Positions 56,601-64,000 of a stretch of 64,000 nt of DNA are shown here, piece after piece (position 1 is the stretch's first letter; each line of letters begins with the position of its first letter). The stretch is from Vitrella brassicaformis (taxonomy: Eukaryota > Sar > Vitrellaceae): positions 176,524 to 240,523 of the forward strand of contig CDMY01000466.1 in NCBI GenBank assembly GCA_001179505.1, read 5' to 3'. The translations under genes were made by a program, and so were the position numbers. The notes under the pieces are model-generated. The model worked only from the letters and a program-made list of their open reading frames with translations, was not told the origin of the DNA and did no database searches.

Positions 56601-56800
56601 CTCGGGAAAGCGAGAAGAGGAAGCAGCGCCCCACCAGTGCCGCCAGTGCACCGGTGCGGCCGTCCACTCCTTTGCTAACCACACGAGTGCCAAAGGAAGG
56701 TGACAAGAGCATTCCACGGCTTTACTGGAAGGTTGGCAGCAAGGGACGGCAGTCACGGCCGCAGACGGCAGCTGCAGAGAAAAGAACAGATACAGTGTGA
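53674..56800 (+). CDS. Unrecognised multi-exon protein (about 700 residues)
   Basis: Exons as read: 53674-53757 (tentative), 53833-54042, 54105-54271, 54322-54403 (optional), 54441-54596, 54658-54774, 54849-55244, 55298-55403, 55453-55545, 55629-55964, 56022-56491, then a last exon near 56526-56800. The N-terminal half is helical and Cys-containing: VATISLNDIEDLLLHSLAFS, ELRMLLRELYFTPLCQLNVS, EAFHKYLVCGMKLTKSVVNH, FVRLGEFLFLASNSLRYRDL. The C-terminal half is Arg/Gln/Pro-rich and disordered, with a late segment FEGPDAHEALTPDDVEFFNI. No family is identified. The last splice does not keep phase with the best-looking C-terminal frame (RMLRVRILPRESEKRKQR to stop 56798-56800), so the end is uncertain. 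An optional exon near 54322-54403 can be included or skipped in phase. Confidence 0.6.
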
Positions 56801-57285
56801 GAGATCCTCCGAGAACACAGAGGCCTTGAGATGATCATGAGACATACGAACAGTGACGTACACACAGGTACACGTAAGGGATTCATCATGTGTCGTCAAT
56901 GCGTCCAATCACACCACAGAATGCCCGATGACTCGACCGTCAGTGGTGGATGCCGTCTCACTGCGGCTAGACGCCCCTGCCATGAAGTTCCTTGCAAACC
57001 ACGAGTCTTCCTTTGCAGGAGCCACACTACCGCCCCCTCTTGCTTGTCCCTTTTGTGGTGCGGCATTGGGGAGTGTGGCCATCACAGCATCAGCACCTGG
57101 AGGGGGGGGGGGGCAAACAGTGAAACTGTAGGTGCCATGCCAACACTGGAGAAGTTTGACCCCCGCAGCACCTTTGGGCTCGTTGCGCTCGTCTTCGAAC
57201 TGAGCGTACCTTCGCTGCTGCGCACAGAAGGGACATGGACCGCGTTAAGGGGAGGTGAGATGGTTGTGGTGCGCCGCCTATCAAG
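56801..57285. other. Convergent spacer
   Basis: A poly-G run (about 57101-57113) and no supported gene. A short plus-strand frame with ACPFCGAALG was noted but lacks splice or family support. Confidence 0.4.
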
Positions 57286-58308
57286 TTAGTACTTGCTCAC
57301 TCTATTGGCATAGGATTCGGTCATCTTGCCGTAGATGAGGGCTGCACAGAGACCTGTCGCAAGACCTGTCAGGTCATCTGACAAACACACGGAGAGAGAC
57401 ACGGACAAAGGGGGGGATGCGTCGTCTCTGCACATGGCAAGAATGCCTTACCTTGCCAACTGACGCGTGGGTCCTTTGGGAAGGCGCCTTGGAGAATTCC
57501 GAAGTACAGCAAGCCCCCCAACACAAACAGCTGATGGACGGAAAACGAGAAGAAACACATGGCGACCGAGCATAGTCGTATGAGGCTTCTGTCTCCCTCC
57601 TATTGCGTGGCTTTCTTACTGCCAGATTGACGATGCGAAAAGGCTTCTCAAAGAATACGATAGTGAGAAGGTACCCGAGGAGAGCGAACACAACGCCGTT
57701 CATACCCTGACACGATCGAGACGGGAGATGGGCGAGAGACACAAGCCTTCCACGTGCGCTCACATGTGCTGAGGGACGTGGGCCTGTGCGTACGTACCGT
57801 GTGGACATGTGGGCTTCCGACAACCCACAAGAAGAATCCGCCGACCACCCAACCGAAGATAAAGGCATACACCCACTGCACAAATGAACGCCACAAATGC
57901 AGCTCAGCTGCAGAGACAGACAGACAAGACAGACAGACAGACAGACAGACGAAAGAACACGCATGCATACATACATCCCTGTAATCACGGGCTCGTGTGG
58001 TGACTGTCGTTGCCTACTGATGATGGCCAGCATGAGGGCGTTGACGGCAGCGTGCTCTGGTGATGCATGTGCTAGTGGTGCGGTGAGGATGCCGCCGAGC
58101 GACTCGCCTCTGCGTGGCCTGATGCCGCCGAACTTCATGTTGGCCATCACAGGAATCCATATCGCCTGAGGCAACGGGGTGAGTGAATGGTTGGCAGGGT
58201 CCGCGTGTCCGCATACACGGTGCTTTTTACCAGTTGGAGGACTGCGTGCACGGCCAGGTGCCCCTTGATAGTGCGTCCGAGGCTTGAAGACCCTGATGAC
58301 CCTTCCAT
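57286..58308 (-). CDS. Rhomboid-family membrane protein lacking catalytic Ser and His (pseudo-rhomboid)
   Basis: Exons: 58308-58231, 58165-58018, 57907-57798, 57706-57620, 57530-57452, 57377-57286, all in phase, about 197 residues. Helices: AVLQLAIWIPVMANM..., RSFVQWVYAFIFGWVVGGFF, GVVFALLGYLLTIVFFE, LFVLGGLLYFGILQG, DDLTGLATGLCAALIYGK. The rhomboid frame is recognisable: HASPEHAAVNALMLAI (loop with conserved His and Asn), VGSPHVHT followed by GMNGVVFALLG where active rhomboids have 'GxSGxxxgllg', and RVSWQDDLTGLATGL where they have 'sw-gHlgGl-aG'. The nucleophile Ser is Asn and the catalytic His is Asp, so it should be proteolytically inactive, as in iRhom-like and plant rhomboid-like pseudoproteases. 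No signal peptide is seen. Divergent from the ISP-like gene (205 bp between starts). Confidence 0.8.
57908..57952 (+). repeat. GACA repeat in a pseudo-rhomboid intron
   Basis: (GACA)n lies in the intron upstream of exon 57907-57798; in the sense of that minus-strand gene it reads TGTC, again directly before the acceptor. Confidence 0.7.
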
Positions 58309-58513
58309 TTCGCCAAAGATTGCCCCTTGCGAGCTGAAGTCTCAGACGGGAGCCCCAACTCAGGCCCCCACCCCTCGCACGCTAAACGAGGTTTCTCTCC
58401 CAGTTGGCCAAGTCGGGTGCACCGGTGTCAGTGTGTGGCGCGCAGAGGGGCCCGCTCTGCAGTAGTGTGGTCATTTTGGAGCCCCGTCTATCGAAGAAAG
58501 AGATTCGAGGACA

Positions 58514-59781
58514 ATGGGCCAAATCAGTTCGTGTTGCCACGTCGACGAGCAGCAGCGAGGCACAGGGGCCACATACATCGGTATGTATGATGAAGAGGGT
58601 GGAGAAGGAGAGCCAGTACATCACATGTATGGCCCTGTGTGACGTCACGAGTGCCGTGCAGAGGTCCCCCCGAATGCGCCTGAGCAGCCATCGGTGAAGG
58701 GCCCGACCATCGCCTCTGAGGATATTGGCGGCAATGCAGACGTGAACGGTGACAAGGTACCATGCAAGGCAGCTGGCCATCCAGATACATACATACATGC
58801 ACGCACCCTTGCCCTCTCTGTTCGGAATCCTCTCTTTCAGGGTCTTCTAGATGGTACGCCACGCCCCCTCACTTAAATCGCCTCACGGTGGCTGCCATAC
58901 ACCCACCTCTCCGTCTGTCTGTCTGTCTGTCTGTCTTGCACCAGCTCGGCATCAAACGATATCCTTCCCGCAGAGCACACTCATCAGCACACAGGGAGCG
59001 GTCCGTACGCACACAGTTGCACCAGCAGCCTCTGACACATATGTGATGTGTCTGCCGTTGTTGCCCCTGCTGTCCAGTCGTCAGCCGGTGCGACTGAGTT
59101 GACGCCCGAGCTGCAGGCCTTCCTTCGTATCGCAGAGGCGGACGGCACCAAGATCGTAGTCCTCCTGCACGTAGGCACATGACATGAGACAGGAGAAGGT
59201 CTGGGGGTGTGGGTGAGGGGGTGTGGGTGTGGGTGTTTGTGTGTGTGTAGGGCGGCAAGGACGTGGAGTGTCTGTTGAGACTAAGGATGGAGGACAGGGT
59301 CATCGTCATCTCCACGGACGTCAGCAAATACACACAAGCAAGCGAGACATCAACATCCACCCCACCTCTTTCCCTGCTCTGTCGCTGTCGCTGACTGCGT
59401 ATGTGGCCTCTCTCTCTCTCTCTCTCTCGTGTGGTGGCTGCGTGTGCAGGTGAAGAACCGTGAGGTGCCGATATCGTCGCTGAAGGGCGTACTCTCGGGG
59501 GAGAACCAGCTCAAAAAAGTCGAAATCGACGCCGACCTAGAAGCAGCCACGTATGTGTCTCTCTCACCAGCTAAGCTTACGTGTTGTGTTTTGTTGTGTG
59601 TCGGTTTGTTGCGTGTGTGTGCAGTTGCTGTGCGTTGTATTTGCGTGAGGGTGCGTGCATCCCCATCAAGTTCATGGAGAGCCAGCACAAGGACCTCTTT
59701 GTCGACCTCCTCCGGCACCTCCTCGCCGTACAAAAACAAAAGGAACAGCAGCAGCTCAAGGAACAGGCGCAGGACGAATGA
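58514..59781 (+). CDS. ISP-like inner membrane complex sub-compartment protein (PH-like fold, acylated N-terminus)
   Basis: Exons: 58514-58580, 58662-58756, 58841-58853 (13 nt), 59085-59170, 59251-59319, 59450-59550, 59625-59781. The start MGQISSCCHVDEQQRGTG provides Gly2 for myristoylation and a Cys pair for palmitoylation, as in Toxoplasma/Plasmodium ISP proteins, which anchor to the alveolar sacs. A Ser/Asn/Asp linker is followed by a small beta-rich domain: GATELTPELQAFLRIAEADG, TKIVVLLHGGKDVECLLRLR, DRVIVISTDVKNREVPISSL, LSGENQLKKVEIDADLEAAT, CCALYLREGACIPIKFMESQ, then the closing helix KDLFVDLLRHLLAVQKQ. The CxALxLxxGxCIPIxF pattern and final amphipathic helix match ISP PH-like domains. 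An extra exon around 58944-59040 is possible. Identification is by remembered pattern; moderately confident. Confidence 0.78.
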
Positions 59782-60454
59782 CTCATGAGTGAGTGGATGG
59801 ATGCATGACACGCCGACTGACGACAGACGCAATCAGAAAAGGTGGTTGGCTGGGTAGGCAGTGGGGGTATTTTGCCGTGCAGGTGGACGGATGGATGGAT
59901 GGACGGACAGATGCACGTGTGTGTGGGTGGGCGAGTGCGCGAATGCATACACACCAACCAACGTACATAGCACCGACTGGAGTGTGTCGTGCCGATTGTC
60001 TTGTCGATCGATGGCCCGACGCCCCGGAACTACACATACGTCCACCCACCCACCATATGTATGATAGTCCATCCAATCCACTCAATGTGTCTGACAGATC
60101 CGATCCGTGTCATCCCGCTTGGCCTGGCTGTGCTTCACACAGGGGACGCATTGCGCCACACATACACACACACATATGCATGCCTACACCCAGCGCGGCG
60201 TGCATATCGTCAATCGGGGAGGGAGCTGACCTGACACAGATAAATAGTAGCCTCTCGCACCCATCCCAACCCCTACTCACACGACCAGCTCGCTGCACAC
60301 ACCACCACCTCTCTAGCACCTAGTGACAAAACCACCCACTGCCCAACATGTCGGTCTGTCTGTCTGTGTGCCTGCCTTCGTTCCCACACACAAACCGACA
60401 AGTCCTCTCCATGCGGGGACGAAAAAGACCCGCACAGCCCTCTCTGCGTCGTGT
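59782..60454. other. Convergent spacer with short repeats
   Basis: (GGAT/GGAC)n at about 59887-59905 and CACACA tracts at about 60165-60180. No gene is supported. Confidence 0.45.
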
Positions 60455-63400
60455 TCACTGTGACACGGCTGCCATGAGGTCCCTGTACCGAGTGTCAAGC
60501 GTCGCCGAGTCCCCTTGCCTCTGCCGCTCACTGATCAGCTGGGCCGCCTCACTGCCTGTCGCCGTCACGGCCTCAAAGATCTGACACACACACACACACC
60601 AATCCAAACCAGCGTATGGACATACACCCAGTGTCCATCTCACCCAGCCCCCCACCCACCTTATTTTTCGACACTTCTGGCCGGCAGAGTGCTTGGGCGC
60701 ATAGATCTGCCACCTGCTGCCTGCTCACGATACCGCCGTACTTCTCGTCTGCCCCATACACCACCAGCGGGTGTTCCCTCTCGTAGTCGTCACCGGCCCT
60801 TTCAAGCCCGCCTGGCCTCACAATGGTGTACTGGAGGCCGCTCTTCTCCAAGAGTCGTTCAGACTGCCTCTTGATGAGAAGAATGCCGCCGAACAGGTTA
60901 AGTGATGACGCCGGGAGGCCGAAGGAGCCTGTGCCGAGGCTGGTCACTAGAACAAAGTGCCGCAGCAGCTGATTGGTCTCTGTGGAGTACGGTGCAGTGG
61001 CAGCCGAGATGCGGATGAGATTCTGAACACACACACATACACATGCTGACACACTCATGTGTTGTTTGTCAAGGTTGGCCACTGACCTGTGTAATCTTCC
61101 CGTCGACCGTCGATGGTGCGGCAAGAGAGAGAGAGTTAGCCCCCAGCGCGCACACGACGAATGGGCAGCCCTGGATGGCCCTGCTGATGCTGTCCTCGTT
61201 CATCCCATCCCACTCTCTGAACTCAAGCCGGCCCTTGATGTCCTCCTCTTGCCCAATGAAGCTGCTGTTGGCATAGATCGCCTCCGCCCGAGTGATGCCG
61301 CCCGGTCGCACCCCCGCAACAACACGCCAGCCCTGTTCCAGCAGCGATCGGACGACCCGCCTGAAGAGTTCGTCCCACCCTCAATCAAAGACCACCAGAG
61401 GTGCGTGCGATATATAAGTGTGCGGTAAGTGATTACCTACCGTCCAGTGCGCCCAGTAGCTCCAGCGACGAACACAGGCCCCGATAGAGGCTCCAGCGAC
61501 GTCCACGGCTGACCGCTGGCCTGCTCTTCCCTATCGGCCTTGACGACGGGCGGCGACGCCGACAACTCGTCGTCACTCTCTCGGCTGCTGCCGCCTTCGA
61601 TCGGTATCTCTGTGGCTCTTGACCTGCCGGGGAAGCGGTCCACGAGTGTCCTCAGCAGCCCCTTCTGTGAGCTGAGACCGAGGTAGCTGAGGGCGGCGCG
61701 GAGCCGTTGCCGCGGTGTGGGCTGCCTGATGATGTATGCAGAGCGACGTGCGATAGACGCGAGGGGGCCGCCGAGTGTCACCCGGTCGCCCAGGGCCGCC
61801 ACTGAGCCGTCCAGTGGACCGAAGGTCAGCATCTCGCCAAGCTTGGTGTACCTGCAGCCAACCAACACCATGAACAACATGCCATGCCGGTCGGGTAGGT
61901 AGAGTTGTGGATGTTTGGCATCTGCTTGACATGACATGCATCTCGCCAAGCTTGGTGTACCTGCAGCCAACCAACACCATGAACAACATGCCATGCCGGT
62001 CGGGTAGGGAGAGTTGTGGATGTTTGGCATCTGCTTGACATGACATGCGCCACGCACCGCACGGCACGCACCTGTATGCGAGTGGCTTTTTGTCGTTGTA
62101 CGATGCCCATATGTTCCAGACGAGGTAGTCGGCCTGCTGGAAAGCCGCCTGTGCAGTGCCCTCACCCTCCACTCCTCCCAGGTCAGCCACGTCACCGATC
62201 GCATACACATCCCCAAGACCCTTGACTGCCAATGTCCGCTCCACCGCCAGCCGACCGCCCCTGCCCCTCTCCACCCTGCCGTTGACCATGTCAGCGAGGC
62301 CGCTCGCCCTCACACCAGCCGTCATGATGACTAGGTCGGCCGGCAGCACAGAGGAGTCCTCACTGCCCTTTTTCTGCACCACCACCTCGCTGCCCGACGT
62401 GTCGCTTGCTGGCCGGATGGAGGCCACGCTTGTCTCCAGGCTGACGTCGACGCGAGCCTCGCGCAGCGCACGGATGGCCTGCTTGCGGTTGTGCTCGGCG
62501 GAGAGGGGCATCAGCTGGGGGCCCCTGTGCAGCAGGGAGATCTGGGGTGGGGGGCTCTGTGAGGAGAGGGCGGCAGCGAGGTTGGTGGCGAGCTCCACAC
62601 CGATGTACCCGCCGCCAACCAAGACGACGCGGGCTGGGCGGTCCCGAATGCGCTGCAACAAACATGCCAGGACAGGTGAAGGAGAGCGATCGATGCGTGA
62701 TCTGCTGTGCCTGTGTGCCTGTTCGTGTTCGTGCTACACCTTGATGCGTTGTATCTCCTTTTTGAGCTGAATAGCGTCATTGAGGGCTGTGAACCTCAGC
62801 GCCCTCTCCACTCCAGGGATGCCCCCCGCCGACGGCTCCCCACCCATCGCAAGCACCAGCCTCCCGTAACCCAGCTCCCTCCTTTCTCCTCCTGCACCGC
62901 TGACGCTCAGCTTCTTCCCATCGACGTCTATGCTGTCGACCCTGCCCTTGACGAATCGTATGCCGGTGCCGTAGAGCAGCTCCCTGAACAGCGGCGCCAC
63001 CTCCGATTGCTCGGCGGTGCCCACGGCCAGCTCGTATAGCAGCGGCAGGAAGACGAACTGGTCCTTGGTGTCTATCAGTGTGATCTCGGGCTGCACCTTC
63101 CACGGCAGCTTGCTCAGACCCAAGGCCGTCAGCAGACCGCCGAAACCGCCGCCCACGATGCAGATGCGATTCGCTGACGACTCGGCATCGCTGCCGCTGG
63201 TGCGGGCAGATGCAGCAGTGCCGTCAGCGGCTGCTGGCAGTGCTATGCCGTTCCTGCGGATAGATCTGATGGACGAGATGGATGCCGATGGCTGCAGCCG
63301 TGATGGTGATGAGTGGCGTGGCGTGTTGCGTGGTAAGCGTGGTGCTGAGATGCGGAGGAAAGCTGCGCGGGCGCTGATGTCGTGGTCTGCATGACAGTAG

Positions 63401-63465
63401 ATCAGGGACAGGGTGAGAGAGATCAAGAGCTGCAGCGGCAGGCACATTTCAACAAACGTCCTCAT
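60455..63465 (-). CDS. NDC1-type plastid NAD(P)H-quinone oxidoreductase fused to an SDR/NmrA-like domain
   Basis: Exons: 63465-62740, 62652-62072, 61851-61441, 61360-61087, 61022-60660, 60580-60455; phases agree. Leader: signal peptide MRTFVEMCLPLQLLISLTLS then Arg/Ser-rich transit (ISAPRLPRNTPRHSSPSRLQ), so plastid. NDH-2 part: FAD site ICIVGGGFGGLLTALGLSKL; NAD(P) site ARVVLVGGGYIGVELATNLA; second FAD motif GLGDVYAIGDVADLGG; and the NDC1-type C-terminus PLAYRYTKLGEMLTFGPLDG, VTLGGPLASIARRSAYIIRQ. Plant NDC1 reduces plastoquinone and prenylquinones in plastoglobules. It continues in frame through a Ser/Glu linker into an atypical SDR: VFVAGATGRTGRRVVRSLLE, FVVCALGANSLSLA, HFVLVTSLGTGSFGLPASSL, SGLQYTIVRPGGL, VSRQQVADLCAQALCRPEVS. 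This C-terminal part resembles the Tic62/NmrA-like plastid SDRs. The fusion implies coupling of two NAD(P)H reactions. Confidence 0.9.
61830..62047 (-). repeat. 109-bp direct tandem duplication over an intron/exon boundary
   Basis: 61830-61938 and 61939-62047 are nearly identical (I see one mismatch, GGTAGGTAG versus GGTAGGGAG). On the coding strand each copy holds the end of intron 2 of the NDC1-SDR gene, its CTGCAG acceptor and the first 22 nt of exon 3 (YTKLGEM). Only the copy next to exon 3 keeps the long frame. Confidence 0.9.
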
Positions 63466-63489
63466 TGTCTGTGGTTGGAGGCGCGATCT

Positions 63490-63530
63490 TTTCAGGTGAA
63501 AGGGTTTTCAGGGTCTAGGGTTCTTCCCTT
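63490..63530 (-). promoter_or_regulatory. Telomere-like AAACCCT/GACCCT motif (copy C) in a 93-bp divergent promoter
   Basis: On the minus strand it reads AAGAACCCTAGACCCT then GAAAACCCTTTCAC. The order of units is the same as in copies A and B. It sits 30-60 bp upstream of the NDC1-SDR start and between that gene and the divergent plus-strand gene. Confidence 0.55.
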
Positions 63531-63558
63531 TTCCGAGGCAGAGCTGCTGGACAGATCG

Positions 63559-63966
63559 ATGGCGTCGGTGTGGAGGTGAGTGAGTGTCACACACAAATGC
63601 AACACACACTGGTGTGTCCGCATTGTGTCCATTGTCTGCAGGCTGCCCATTGTGCTGCTCGTTCTGTCCGTCGCCCTATCACCGTTGCTGTCTTCTGCCG
63701 CCTTCGTCCGGCCCATCCGGCTGACACACACAGGGCCCATCGGAGTGGCACACCAACCGCAGCCCACGCCGACGTCAACTGGAGGGAGGCCGTTGACCGC
63801 CCTGAGTGCTGGAAGATTCAACCTCTACAAGCATCTCAGCCAACGGGATCTCACCTGTGCCAACGTGGGGGCGTTAAGCGGCATCCTGATCTCTTGGTGG
63901 TTCACCATCACGGCCGCCATAGTGGGGCAGTACATCGACGCCATTTTCATAAGGTATCTTGCGTGA
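63559..63966 (+). CDS. Short plastid-targeted membrane protein, unknown (may continue past the edge)
   Basis: Exons: 63559-63575 and 63642-63966. Leader MASVWRLPIVLLVLSVALSP then LLSSAAFVRPIR is a signal peptide with an SSAAFVRP cleavage motif, the bipartite form of complex plastids. The mature part has NLYKHLSQRDLTCANVGALS and one hydrophobic helix, GILISWWFTITAAIVGQYID. The frame ends at a stop after AIFIRYLA, but AAG|GTATCT at about 63953 is also a good donor, so a further exon outside the window is possible. Size and single helix fit a small thylakoid or envelope subunit; the family is not recognised. Divergent from NDC1-SDR. Confidence 0.72.
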
Positions 63967-64000
63967 GGGTGGCTGCATCGCACATCAGTCAGTCGGCTTG

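Noticed and set aside
56853-57131. Short plus-strand ORF with a CPFCGAALG zinc-ribbon-like motif
   Set aside because: Only one Cys pair, no second pair, no splice signals, and it ends in a poly-Gly run from a G homopolymer.
61573-62661. Continuous minus-strand ORF reading through the 109-bp repeats as if no intron existed
   Set aside because: It joins NDH-2 motifs to translated intron repeat and then leaves the conserved NDC1 frame; the GT-AG intron 62071-61852 restores the known C-terminus.
1-64000. tRNA, rRNA or transposable-element genes
   Set aside because: I looked for cloverleaf-like arms, reverse transcriptase, transposase or integrase motifs and long terminal or inverted repeats and saw none; a tRNAscan or repeat search would be needed to exclude small ones.

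Overview
The window is nuclear DNA of a photosynthetic eukaryote with a compact, intron-rich genome. Almost every gene is cut into short exons by GT-AG introns of roughly 50-170 bp. Several products carry a signal peptide followed at once by a Phe-containing, basic/Ser-rich transit region (ends such as AYSFAP, AAAFQP, SSAAFVRP), the bipartite leader of plastids surrounded by extra membranes. One gene encodes an ISP-like (inner membrane complex sub-compartment) protein with an N-terminal MGxxxxCC acylation site, an alveolate pellicle marker. A complex photosynthetic plastid together with an alveolate pellicle points to a chromerid alga; Vitrella brassicaformis is my best guess, by inference and not by database match.

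Layout, left to right: psb28 (-, runs off the left edge) and a PPTC7-type PP2C phosphatase (+); an intronless F-box-like gene (-); two tandem paralogues (+) with a helical ARM/HEAT-like N-terminus and a C-terminal RING; a giant Pro-rich coiled-coil protein (-); a Yippee protein (+); a plastid-lumen GPX-fold protein lacking its catalytic residues (-); a RING-PHD-ePHD-BRCT BRCA1/BARD1-like protein (+); a small possible axonemal protein (-); a BTB-BACK-MATH-like protein (+); an arylsulfotransferase-like protein (-); a plastid-targeted protein of unknown function (+); a p24/TMED cargo receptor, a small membrane protein and a long coiled-coil protein (all -); a GH5 mannanase-like enzyme (+); a Pro/Gly/Tyr-rich protein ending in CCC (-); an ABCG half-transporter (+); an unrecognised multi-exon gene (+); a pseudo-rhomboid (-); the ISP-like protein (+); an NDC1-type plastid NAD(P)H-quinone oxidoreductase fused to an SDR (-); and a short plastid-targeted membrane protein at the right edge (+).

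The genes alternate in strand almost perfectly, making about ten head-to-head pairs whose start codons lie about 95-315 bp apart, so most promoters here must be bidirectional. A telomere-like AAACCCT motif recurs near several starts. There is no operon logic, but plastid functions (Psb28, NDC1-SDR, lumenal GPX-like, two or three unknowns) and alveolate pellicle or trafficking functions (ISP, p24, CCC-tailed protein) recur. No rRNA, tRNA, CRISPR, transposon or viral gene was recognised. Exon limits were read by eye from splice consensus, reading phase and family conservation; first exons are the least certain.
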